Positions 24,301-31,766 of a stretch of DNA of 37,108 nt are shown one piece after another. Every line of letters begins with the position of its first letter. Position 1 is the stretch's first letter. The DNA comes from JAKACA01 sp050008715 (GTDB taxonomy: Bacteria > Actinomycetota > Acidimicrobiia > Acidimicrobiales > Bog-793): assembly GCA_050008715.1 (NCBI GenBank), contig JBEKMC010000018.1, positions 1 to 37,108 on the forward strand, read 5' to 3'. The translations under genes and the position numbers were made by a program. The notes under the pieces are model-generated. The model had not been told where the DNA came from. It saw only the letters and a program-made list of their open reading frames with translations, and searched no databases.

Positions 24301-25857
24301 GTGAGGAGAGCGGTGGCAGCAGTCGCCGCCCGGCTGCACCTCGTTGCCGCCGTCGCCGGCGGGGCGCTCGTCGGGCTCTCGCTCCCGCCGATCGGATGGT
24401 GGCCGATGGCCATCGTCGGCGTCATGAGCGTCGCCTGGTCTCTCCAGGGACGCACACTCCGCCGCCGCTTCGCCCTCGGGATGCTGGCGGGGATCGGCCA
24501 GTTCTCCATCTCGCTCGCATGGGCGATCCAGTTCAACATCGGCGGCTACGTCGTCCTCGCCATCGTGGAGGCGCTGTTCGTCGCCCTCGCGTGCGCACTC
24601 GTGCCCCCTGGGCGCGGGCGCCTACCGGCGCTCACCGGTGCGTTGGTCTTCGCCGAGCTCGCCAGGGAAAGCTGGCCGTTCGGCGGCCTTCCACTCGGGG
24701 GACTTCCCCTCGGCCAGATGGACGGCCCGATTGGCTTGACCGCCCGGATCGGCGGCCCGCTGCTCGTCGTCGGCGTGACCGTCCTCGCCGGCGCCGCCCT
24801 CGCCGCTCTGCTCCCGAGCGCACCGGCCCCGGCCACAACGGTCAAGGCGGCAAAGCTTCTCCCTCAGCCGGGTATGTCCCATGGTCGCACCGCAGGCGTG
24901 CTCGGACTGGTGGCTGCGGTAGCGGTGACGGCGGTGGCGGCGCTCGCCCCGAACGGCTCCGGCTCGCGCGGCGACTTCCGGGTCGCCATCGTGCAAGGGG
25001 GCGGGCGACGGGGGCTCGACCAGCTCCAAGTACCGGCGTCGACCGTCTTCGCCGCTGCCGTGAAGGCCACGGCCAACGTACCCGCCGGTACGCAGCTGAT
25101 CCTGTGGCCGGAGGACGTGGTCGGGCTGAACGGGCCGTTTCTCGGGTCGAGCGCGTACGACGAGCTGGCGTCGATCGCCCGTGGGCACCATGCCACCCTC
25201 GTCGCCGGTGTTACCTACCCCGTCAGTGCAACCCAGTTCCGAAACGAGATCGTCGCCTTCTCACCGACCGGCTCCCTCGTCGCCACTTTCGAGAAGGTCC
25301 ATCGCGTGCCGTTCGGTGAGTACGTGCCCGATCGGGGTTTCTTCAAGCATCTGGCGAACTTGAAGGACATCCCCCGCGACGCCGTCCCAGGGCACGGCTC
25401 GGGCATGATCTCGACCCCGGTCGGGCCGGCGGCCGTGCTCGTGTCCTACGAGGTCTTCTTCGCGAATCGCGGGCGCTCCGGCGTGAGGGCGGGGGGCGAG
25501 GTCATCTTCGTACCGACCAACACCTCGTCGTACTCGAGCGGGCAGGCTCCTGCCCAGGAGATCGCCGCCTCCCGGCTGCAAGCCGTCGAGGAGGGCCGGT
25601 ACGTGCTGCAGGCGGCTCCGACGGGTTACAGCGCCGTCATCGACAACGACGGCGACGTGAGGCTGCGCACGCCACTCTCCGTGGAGAACATCCTCACCGC
25701 CTCCGTGCCGCTGCTCGGCGGGAGCACCTGGTACAAGCGTTTCGGTGACGACCCGGTGCTGGCCTCGGCGCTGGCTCTGCTTCTCCTCGGCTGGCTGCTG
25801 GCGCTCAGTCGTCGAGCACGGCAACCCCGGCATCGCCGAACGTCGCCATCGAATTGA
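24301..25857 (+). CDS. lnt: Apolipoprotein N-acyltransferase (Lnt) with Ser in place of the catalytic Cys
   Basis: 518 aa. An N-terminal part with about six helices, a periplasmic nitrilase domain (~226-480) and a C-terminal helix (DPVLASALALLLLGWLLALS) match Lnt. The catalytic Glu is Glu271 in LILWPEDVV and the Lys is Lys332 in FEKVHRVPFGEYVP. The third residue, a Cys in the canonical ICYE motif, is Ser382 here: VLVSYEVFF, with codon TCC at 25444-25446. Other surrounding motifs (PTNTSSYSSGQAPAQE, APTGYSAVI) are well kept. The loss may mean inactivity or altered chemistry. GTG 24301 has GAGGA 8 nt upstream. The tail overlaps the convergent cobT by 53 nt. The nearby CtaC carries a lipobox and is a possible substrate. 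Confidence 0.88.
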   Translation: MRRAVAAVAARLHLVAAVAGGALVGLSLPPIGWWPMAIVGVMSVAWSLQGRTLRRRFALGMLAGIGQFSISLAWAIQFNIGGYVVLAIVEALFVALACALVPPGRGRLPALTGALVFAELARESWPFGGLPLGGLPLGQMDGPIGLTARIGGPLLVVGVTVLAGAALAALLPSAPAPATTVKAAKLLPQPGMSHGRTAGVLGLVAAVAVTAVAALAPNGSGSRGDFRVAIVQGGGRRGLDQLQVPASTVFAAAVKATANVPAGTQLILWPEDVVGLNGPFLGSSAYDELASIARGHHATLVAGVTYPVSATQFRNEIVAFSPTGSLVATFEKVHRVPFGEYVPDRGFFKHLANLKDIPRDAVPGHGSGMISTPVGPAAVLVSYEVFFANRGRSGVRAGGEVIFVPTNTSSYSSGQAPAQEIAASRLQAVEEGRYVLQAAPTGYSAVIDNDGDVRLRTPLSVENILTASVPLLGGSTWYKRFGDDPVLASALALLLLGWLLALSRRARQPRHRRTSPSN

Positions 25858-27010
25858 GGACACTGGCCGCAGCTCGCACGATCGGCAGAGCGAGGCATGC
25901 GCCCGTGCCTTCGCCGAGACGCAGGCCCAGGTCGAGCAAGGGCTCGAGACCGAGATGCTCAAGGGCGGCCGATGCGCCCGGCTCGGTCGACCGGTGGCCG
26001 GCGACGAGGTAGTCGGCACACGCCGGCGCGATCCGGCACGCCACGAGCGCCCCCGCCAGGGCGATGACACCGTCGACGACAACGGGTACACGTGCAGCCG
26101 CCGCCCCGACGACGTAGCCCGCCAACGCACCGATCTCGAGACCGCCGACTTGCGCCAAGACATCGCGCCCTGGCGCAGCAGCCAGTCCGGCGACGTCCGT
26201 CCCGAGGACGGCGGCAGCTCGTTCGAGCCCTCTCGACACGGCTGAGGTCTTGAGCGCCAGCGTGTCGTCGTCCACGCCGGTGCCGCGGCCGGTGACACTG
26301 GAGGCAGGCAGACCGGTGAACGCGGCGATGAGCGCTGCCGACGGCGTCGTGTTCCCGATTCCCATGTCGCCGGTGACGAGGCAGTCGGCACCCTCGTCGA
26401 GCAGTTGGGCGGCGATGTCGGCGCCGACCTCGAGGGCGGCATCGGCTTCGGCCGTGCTCATCGCCGGCTCGACCGACAAGTTGCCGGTGCCGCGACGTAC
26501 GTTGACGCCGTAGAACCGGGTACCCGTCGCATCGGCCGCCGCCGCCACCTCGAGAGCAGGGATCGGCGTCGCCACGCCGACGTCGACCACGACGACTCGC
26601 GCTCCCACCTCGCGGGCGATGACGTTGATGGCGGCCCCGCCGGAGAGGAAATTCGCCACCATTTGGGCCGTCACGGCCTGCGGCCACGGTGTCACGCCTT
26701 CGATCAGTACGCCGTGGTCGCCGGCGAAGACCGCCACGACAGGGCGGACCGGTATCGGTGGTGGGCACACCCCGGAGATGGCAGCGAGACGCTCACCGAG
26801 CGATTCGAGTCGGCCGAGAGAGCCGGCAGGCTTGGTGAGGCGTCCCTGCCGCTGGCGGGCGGCGGCAGCCGCGGTGGTGTCGGAAGGAGCGAGACGCCCG
26901 AGGGCGTCGGCCAGCGCCGTCAGCGGCCGAGCGCCGTCAGTGAGAGGGATCGACCGGGACGAGCGTTCCGCCGCTGGCCTCGGCCGTGTCGACCGGCGAC
27001 GCCGTGGCAT
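25805..27010 (-). CDS. cobT: Nicotinate-nucleotide-dimethylbenzimidazole phosphoribosyltransferase
   Basis: 401 aa from ATG 27010, the best ATG found. CobT makes alpha-ribazole phosphate for the lower ligand of cobalamin. Motifs: RLTKPAGSLGRLE, VFAGDHGVLIEGVTPWP, GDMGIGNTTPSAAL and the catalytic Glu in LRLGEGTGACLAL. The first ~20 residues are Arg-rich and overlap the gtrA 3' end by about 74 nt; a shorter form would need a non-standard start, since no GTG or TTG lies nearby. No cobalamin riboswitch is visible, as gtrA directly precedes it. Other cobalamin genes are absent from the window. Confidence 0.9.
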   Translation of the reverse strand: MPRRRRSTRPRPAAERSSRSIPLTDGARPLTALADALGRLAPSDTTAAAAARQRQGRLTKPAGSLGRLESLGERLAAISGVCPPPIPVRPVVAVFAGDHGVLIEGVTPWPQAVTAQMVANFLSGGAAINVIAREVGARVVVVDVGVATPIPALEVAAAADATGTRFYGVNVRRGTGNLSVEPAMSTAEADAALEVGADIAAQLLDEGADCLVTGDMGIGNTTPSAALIAAFTGLPASSVTGRGTGVDDDTLALKTSAVSRGLERAAAVLGTDVAGLAAAPGRDVLAQVGGLEIGALAGYVVGAAAARVPVVVDGVIALAGALVACRIAPACADYLVAGHRSTEPGASAALEHLGLEPLLDLGLRLGEGTGACLALPIVRAAASVLNSMATFGDAGVAVLDD

Positions 27011-27512
27011 CAGCGGCGGCAGCCGTGTCGACGACCACCCCGTCGGCCGGTCCCTGCGTGCTGGGACCAAAGAGGAACCGGTTGAGGATGGAGTACCGGG
27101 CCACCCAGATCAACGCGTAGGAGAAGAGGTTGGCGAGGTGGACGATGAGGATCTTGACGTCGTGCGAGGACGAGACGCGATCTGCGTTCTTTGCGGCGAT
27201 CCCGACGATCAGAGTGGAGAGGATAAGGCCGACGAGGGCGATGATCCAGAACGGCATGACCTCTTTCCAGAGGTGCGACTTACCCCGCTTGCCCCATGTC
27301 CAGCGACGGTTCAGGTAATACGCTGGCACCGTGGAGATGCAGGTGGCCACGACGTTGGCACCCATCGCCGTATCCAGCACATGCGGATAGAAGACGAACA
27401 GCATTGTCTGGGAGACCGCTGTTGCGATGAGGGAAACGGTCGCGAACTTCCAAATCCGAGTGAAGTGAGGACTCGCACGGAACGCGCGGTACCGCCCGAT
27501 CAGGGACGACAT
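26937..27512 (-). CDS. GtrA-family membrane protein
   Basis: 191 aa. GtrA-like proteins are small four-helix membrane proteins thought to help move lipid-linked sugars for O-antigen or wall glycans. Here four helices are visible, with the typical motif AYYLNRRWTWGKRGKS after the second helix and YALIWVARYSILNRFLFG at the end of the fold. The C-terminal ~40 residues are Ala/Asp/Thr-rich and of low complexity, and their DNA also encodes the start of cobT. ATG 27512 is preceded by a possible -10 only 6 nt upstream, so the mRNA may be leaderless. It is divergent from tesB with a 23-bp gap. Confidence 0.85.
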   Translation of the reverse strand: MSSLIGRYRAFRASPHFTRIWKFATVSLIATAVSQTMLFVFYPHVLDTAMGANVVATCISTVPAYYLNRRWTWGKRGKSHLWKEVMPFWIIALVGLILSTLIVGIAAKNADRVSSSHDVKILIVHLANLFSYALIWVARYSILNRFLFGPSTQGPADGVVVDTAAAADATASPVDTAEASGGTLVPVDPSH

Positions 27513-27535
27513 GCTGTGAGTCTATCGTCTGAAGC
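27513..27535. promoter_or_regulatory. Possible bidirectional promoter with overlapping -10 boxes
   Basis: The 23 bp between gtrA (start 27512, minus) and tesB (start 27536, plus) hold two overlapping TAnnnT elements: TATCGT on the plus strand (27523-27528) and TAGACT on the minus strand (27524-27519). The plus start codon lies 7 nt and the minus one 6 nt downstream of its box, so both mRNAs would be leaderless. Neither strand shows a good -35. Confidence 0.4.
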
Positions 27536-28408
27536 GTGACAAAGCCTCTCATCGACCTCGTGAATTTGCTCGATCTCGAGGCGATCGAGGTGAACATCTT
27601 CCGGGGGTCGCACCTCGACGAGACCCGCCAACGCGTCTTCGGAGGCCAGGTCGCCGCCCAGTCCTTGGTGGCGGCCGGTCGCACCGTCGAACGCGGGCGC
27701 GTCCACTCCCTCCATAGTTACTTCCTCCGCCCCGGCGACCCCACCGTCCCCATCCTCTACGAGGTGGACCGGATCCGTGACGGGCGCTCCTTCACGACGC
27801 GCCGCGTCGTCGCCATCCAGCACGGTCGGGCCATCTTCAACCTCCAGTGCTCGTTCCACATCGACGAGGAGAGTCTCGAGCACGAGGTACCCATGCCCGT
27901 CGTTCCCGGGCCCGACACCCTGCCCACCGTGCAGGAGCTGCTGGAGGATTCCGAGCTGCTCTGGGAGGTCGACCGGCCGCGCCCCATCGACCAGCGATTC
28001 GTCGGCGACCTGCCGTGGCTGCGCAGGGCGCCCGAGGCTCCGGACGCTCATCAGCTGCACTGGTTCCGGGCAGACGGCGAGCTTCCTGACGACCCGCTCC
28101 TGCACGCCGCCATCGTCACGTACGCATCCGACATGACGATGATGGACTCCATCCTCGTCCGGCACCGCGTTCGATGGGACGACGAGCGCTTCATGGGGGC
28201 CAGCTTGGACCACTGCATGTGGTTCCACCGCCCGTTTCGTGCCGACTCATGGCTGCTGTTCGATCAGGAGTCGCCAACGGCCGCCGGCGCCCGCGGGCTC
28301 GCTCGGGCACTCCTGTTTTCTCAGGCCGGAGATCTCGTCGTGAGCATCGTGCAGGAGGGGCTCGTCCGGATCGGGCCGCCGCCGACGTGGAACTTGCCAC
28401 CGACATGA
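27536..28408 (+). CDS. tesB: Acyl-CoA thioesterase II (double hotdog, TesB family)
   Basis: 290 aa from GTG 27536. It hydrolyses acyl-CoA to fatty acid and CoA. The N-terminal hotdog (RVFGGQVAAQSLVAAGRTV, HSLHSYFLRPGDP) and the C-terminal hotdog (MGASLDHCMWFHRPF, ESPTAAGARGLARALLFSQ, VVSIVQEG) are complete, with Asp and Gln in the expected catalytic positions. Length matches TesB. Its stop overlaps the ATG of the next small gene (ATGA), inside an 18-bp tandem duplication. It is divergent from gtrA. Confidence 0.92.
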   Translation: MTKPLIDLVNLLDLEAIEVNIFRGSHLDETRQRVFGGQVAAQSLVAAGRTVERGRVHSLHSYFLRPGDPTVPILYEVDRIRDGRSFTTRRVVAIQHGRAIFNLQCSFHIDEESLEHEVPMPVVPGPDTLPTVQELLEDSELLWEVDRPRPIDQRFVGDLPWLRRAPEAPDAHQLHWFRADGELPDDPLLHAAIVTYASDMTMMDSILVRHRVRWDDERFMGASLDHCMWFHRPFRADSWLLFDQESPTAAGARGLARALLFSQAGDLVVSIVQEGLVRIGPPPTWNLPPT

Positions 28409-28431
28409 TGCCGGCCACCGACATGATGCCG
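28396..28431 (+). repeat. 18-bp tandem duplication across the tesB stop and the next start
   Basis: GCCACCGACATGATGCCG occurs at 28396-28413 and again directly at 28414-28431. The first copy holds the tesB stop and the ATGs at 28405 and 28408. The second gives an in-frame ATG pair at 28423 and 28426. The following protein therefore begins MMPATDMMPA. It looks like a recent slippage or unequal-crossing event that moved the overlap. Confidence 0.8.
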
Positions 28432-28626
28432 GCTGCTGCCGGGATGGCCGCCATCGCCCATCACAGGGCGGCCTTCATCGTGGTCTTCGCCGCCTTCGTC
28501 GTCTTGTCGCTGGTGCTGATCACCTGCGTCGTCCGTTTTGCCGTCCAGCTCGGGCGCGCCCGGAGGGCAGCCGCAGCCGCTGCAGCGGCCGCACGATCAG
28601 CGTCCCGCCGCCACCCGAAGCCGTAG
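28405..28626 (+). CDS. Small single-helix membrane protein, tesB-coupled
   Basis: 73 aa. One membrane helix (FIVVFAAFVVLSLVLITCVV) is followed by a basic Ala/Arg-rich tail (AVQLGRARRAAAAAAAAARS). No family is recognised. The ATG at 28405 overlaps the tesB stop by 4 nt, so translational coupling is likely; the duplicated ATG at 28423 is an alternative start. It converges on ctaF with 20 nt between the stops. The function is unknown; a small accessory protein of tesB or of the oxidase is possible. Confidence 0.55.
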   Translation: MMPATDMMPAAAGMAAIAHHRAAFIVVFAAFVVLSLVLITCVVRFAVQLGRARRAAAAAAAAARSASRRHPKP

Positions 28627-28646
28627 ACGTCGCCGCCAGGCTCGGC

Positions 28647-29039
28647 TCAGACGGTGCCGCCGCGGCGACTCTCGCGGATCACTCCGAGAAGGGCCGCCAC
28701 CCCGAGGACCAAGCCGATCGTGGCCGTCCACAAGCCGAACACGAGTGACAGGCCGATGGCCGCTGCACCGACTCCGAGCACGAAGGGCCAGATGCTCGTC
28801 GAGGGGAAAGCGGCCACGATGCCGGCACCGTCAGCCCGCGTGGCCATGGGATCGTCCTCCGGGCGCGGCTTCATCCGGCGCGACCACCAGAAGTAGTAGC
28901 CGCCTGGGAAGAACCCGAGGAGCATGGCACCGAGGAGCATCAGCGTGCCGCTCGTCTCGTAGCTGAGGAACCAGTAGGCGACGCAAACCAGTCCGAAGAA
29001 GGCCCCGATGAACAGCAGGACGTAGGCCTCGACCTTCAT
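28647..29039 (-). CDS. ctaF: Cytochrome c oxidase subunit IV (actinobacterial)
   Basis: 130 aa with four membrane helices: LLFIGAFFGLVCVAYWFLSY, TLMLLGAMLLGFFPGGYYFW, FVLGVGAAAIGLSLVFGLW and ATIGLVLGVAALLGVI. The GYYFWWSRRMKPRPEDDP loop is typical of CtaF, a small subunit found in actinobacterial aa3 oxidases. The ATG at 29039 overlaps the ctaD stop as ATGA, which supports co-translation. Larger frames on this strand that run into ctaD are artefacts. Confidence 0.9.
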   Translation of the reverse strand: MKVEAYVLLFIGAFFGLVCVAYWFLSYETSGTLMLLGAMLLGFFPGGYYFWWSRRMKPRPEDDPMATRADGAGIVAAFPSTSIWPFVLGVGAAAIGLSLVFGLWTATIGLVLGVAALLGVIRESRRGGTV

Positions 29040-30796
29040 TCGCTGCCGCCCTTCTCGTCGGCCGCGCCTTCGGGCGACACGATCCGAACGCTGGCGGAAC
29101 CGGCGCGAGCCGGCTGCCTGGCGGGAGTGTGACCATCGCCGTGCGGGTCGATGCTGAGATGCTCCGGGTGGTTGTAGTCCCAGACGGGCCGCTCGGAGCG
29201 GATCGGCGGGATCCAGTAGAAGTTGTGATGCGGCGGCGGGGACGCGGTGCCCCACTCGAGCGTGTGGGCGTCCCACGGGTTGTCGCCGGCTGCGACGGGC
29301 TTGCGCCACGACACCCAGAAGTTGGCGAGCGTCAGTGCCACGGAGATGAAGAGAAGGTAGGCGCCACCGGTCGAAATCTGGTTCAGCAACTTCCAGCCGG
29401 TACCGGGTCCGTATTCGGCGACGCGCCGCGGCATGCCGTGCAGGCCGACGATGTACTGCGGCACGAAGGTGATCCAGAAGCCGACGAACATGAACCAGAA
29501 GCTCGCCTTGCCGAGACCCGGCCTCGTCATGCGGCCGGTGAACTTCGGGTACCAGAAGTACAGGCCCGCGAAGCCTCCGAACACGGCACTCCCGAAGAGC
29601 ACTTCGTGGAAGTGGGCGACGACGAAGTACGTGTCGTGCACGGCGAAGTCGATTGGGGGCGAGGCCAGCAGGATGCCGGTCACCCCGCCGAAGAGGAACA
29701 CGACCAAGAAACCCACCGCGTACAACATCGGCGTGTCGAACGTGATCGAGCCCCGCCACATCGTGCCGATCCAGTTGAAGAACTTCACCCCCGTGGGCAC
29801 GGCGATCAGGTACGTCATGAGGCTGAAGAAGGGCAGCAGGGCCGTTCCGGTCGTGAACATGTGGTGCGCCCAGACGCTCGTCGACAAGGCGGCGATCGAG
29901 ATGGTGGCAAAGACCATGCCTTTGTAACCGAACACGGGCTTGCGGGAGAACGTCGCCAGCACGTCGGTCACGATGCCGAAGTAGGGCAAGGCGAGGATGT
30001 ACACCTCCGGATGCCCAAAGAACCAGAAGAGGTTCTGCCACAGGACGGGGACTCCCCCGCCCGCGACCGTGAAGATGTGCGTCCCGAGATGCCGGTCGCA
30101 CCAGAGCATGATCATCGCGGAGGCAAGGACCGGGAAGGCGAGGAGGATGAGGATCGCCGTGACGAGCATGTTCCAGGTGAAGATCGGGAGCCGGAACATC
30201 GTGAGGCCCGGGGCGCGGAGGTAGAACACCGTGGCGGCGATGTTCACGCCGGTGAAGATCGCCGAGAAACCCGTCAGGAGTATCGCGATGATCCACATGT
30301 CCGGGCCGGCGCCCGGAGTGTTCGTTGCGTTCGAGAGCGGAGCGTAGGAGACCCAGCCGAAGTCGGCTGCTCCCCCGACGGTGAGGAAGCCGCTCACCAT
30401 GATCGTGCCGCCACCGAGGTAGAGCCAGTAGCTGAGGGCGTTCAGGCGAGGGAAGGCCATGTCGGGTGCGCCGCACTGCAGCGGCACGATGAAATTGGCG
30501 AGGCCGCCGAAGGCGAATGGGCCGGCGAACAGGTAGAGCATCAAGCTGCCGTGCATCGTGAACAGCTCGTTGTAGAGGTGCTGGCTGACGAGGGTGTTGT
30601 CCGGCGAGGCGAGCTGCGTCCGCATGACCATTGCCATGCAGCCGGCCAAGCAGAAGAAGACGAGCGACGTGATGGTGTAGCTCTTGCCGATCACCTTGTG
30701 GTCGGTGGAGCTGAGCCACTTCAAGATGCCGGTGGGCCCGTGCTCCTCTTCGTGAGCCGGGGCGAACGCGATGCTCGGATCGGCGGCGATCGTCAC
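29036..30796 (-). CDS. ctaD: Cytochrome c oxidase subunit I (aa3)
   Basis: 586 aa from GTG 30796, which overlaps the ctaC stop as GTGA. Twelve or so helices carry the ligands: TMHGSLM (low-spin heme a His), FFGHPEVYIL (CuB His and the cross-linked Tyr), the pair HHMFTTG (CuB), and VVAHFHEVLFG (heme a3 and heme a His). The motif AHFHEVLFG has Glu where many family members have Tyr or another residue. Subunit I reduces oxygen and pumps protons. It is the central gene of ctaC-ctaD-ctaF and is expected to form a supercomplex with QcrABC and CtaE. Confidence 0.95.
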   Translation of the reverse strand: MTIAADPSIAFAPAHEEEHGPTGILKWLSSTDHKVIGKSYTITSLVFFCLAGCMAMVMRTQLASPDNTLVSQHLYNELFTMHGSLMLYLFAGPFAFGGLANFIVPLQCGAPDMAFPRLNALSYWLYLGGGTIMVSGFLTVGGAADFGWVSYAPLSNATNTPGAGPDMWIIAILLTGFSAIFTGVNIAATVFYLRAPGLTMFRLPIFTWNMLVTAILILLAFPVLASAMIMLWCDRHLGTHIFTVAGGGVPVLWQNLFWFFGHPEVYILALPYFGIVTDVLATFSRKPVFGYKGMVFATISIAALSTSVWAHHMFTTGTALLPFFSLMTYLIAVPTGVKFFNWIGTMWRGSITFDTPMLYAVGFLVVFLFGGVTGILLASPPIDFAVHDTYFVVAHFHEVLFGSAVFGGFAGLYFWYPKFTGRMTRPGLGKASFWFMFVGFWITFVPQYIVGLHGMPRRVAEYGPGTGWKLLNQISTGGAYLLFISVALTLANFWVSWRKPVAAGDNPWDAHTLEWGTASPPPHHNFYWIPPIRSERPVWDYNHPEHLSIDPHGDGHTPARQPARAGSASVRIVSPEGAADEKGGSE

Positions 30797-31674
30797 GCGT
30801 GTCGCACCAGGCTCTGGAGGGTTGAGGGAGTCTTCAGCTTCTGCTCCTGTTGGCTGAACCAGGCCTGGAACTGGCTGGGGGTGTCGACCTTCACGCTGAA
30901 CAGCATCTCCGAGTGGTAGAGGCCACAGTACTGCGTGCATTGGCCGGGATAGATGCCGGTAACGGTGGGATGGAACTCGAATTGGTTCACCACGCCGGGC
31001 TGTGCGTAGCGACTGAAGTTGAATGCATGGATGTAGAAGCCATGGATCACGTCGTCCGAGCGGAGGAAGATCCGGACCGTCTCACCGACGGGGAGCACGA
31101 GCTGCGGGTAGATCGACGAGGTGTTGGGCTGGGCGAGGGCGGACTCGGCGGCGTTCAGAGGGGTCTCGACCGTCACGCAGTCCTGCGGCGAGGTCGTGCA
31201 GTTCACCTGCGGGTTCGGTCCCGGCGTCGAGTACTGGAAGATCCAGCCCCACTGGTAGCCGGTGACGTTCACGACGACCTGCGGAGGTGTGAGCACGTTG
31301 TCGATGTTGTTCTCGACGACGAAGGTGAAGCCGAAGATGACGAGCACCATGATGAGCGGGATGATCGTGTAGGTCACCTCCAGGCCGATGTGCTCCTGGA
31401 ACTGCCTCGGCACCCGGTCATCCCTGCGCCGGTAACGGAAGATCGCCCAGAAGATCAGGGCCCACACGAACACGGCGACGGCGACACCCGCGACCATCAT
31501 CCAGAACCAGAGCCGGAACTCGAGGTGCGACTGGCTCGTCGCGCCCCTGGCCTGCCCGAATCGGACGTCGCAACCGGTGAGGACGAAAGCGAGGGCGGTG
31601 ACGGTGGCGACCGGACCGAGCCGTCGCTTAGGCGGGGTGTGCGAGGCCGGCTGGCTCCGAGGTCGGCGGGGCAT
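30793..31674 (-). CDS. ctaC: Cytochrome c oxidase subunit II, lipoprotein, CuA site
   Basis: 293 aa from ATG 31674; GTG 31692 is an alternative. A signal peptide with lipobox (VTALAFVLTGC) suggests a lipid-anchored N-terminal Cys. Two helices follow (LWFWMMVAGVAVAVFVWALI and TYTIIPLIMVLVIFGFTFVV), then the periplasmic cupredoxin domain. CuA ligands are seen in CTQYCGLYHSEM (Cys, Cys, His, Met), with the remaining His in DVIHGFYIH. It takes electrons from QcrC. The lipobox Cys could be a substrate of the Lgt-Lsp-Lnt path, although the Lnt here is atypical. Its stop overlaps the ctaD start. Confidence 0.93.
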   Translation of the reverse strand: MPRRPRSQPASHTPPKRRLGPVATVTALAFVLTGCDVRFGQARGATSQSHLEFRLWFWMMVAGVAVAVFVWALIFWAIFRYRRRDDRVPRQFQEHIGLEVTYTIIPLIMVLVIFGFTFVVENNIDNVLTPPQVVVNVTGYQWGWIFQYSTPGPNPQVNCTTSPQDCVTVETPLNAAESALAQPNTSSIYPQLVLPVGETVRIFLRSDDVIHGFYIHAFNFSRYAQPGVVNQFEFHPTVTGIYPGQCTQYCGLYHSEMLFSVKVDTPSQFQAWFSQQEQKLKTPSTLQSLVRHA

Positions 31675-31766
31675 CGCTGCGACATTAGTCACGGACGTCG
31701 CGGCCGAGCCAGATCGCCCGCTCACGGGCGTGCGCGCCGGCTCCGCGGCGGGCGTGGGCCACGCCA

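Noticed and set aside
22587..24539. 650-aa minus-strand open frame
   Set aside because: Antisense shadow of cgoX and neighbours.
25857..27010. Cobalamin riboswitch before cobT
   Set aside because: The sequence before cobT is gtrA coding DNA and shows no riboswitch core.
29129..30919. 596-aa plus-strand open frame
   Set aside because: Antisense shadow of ctaD, highly charged and without domains.
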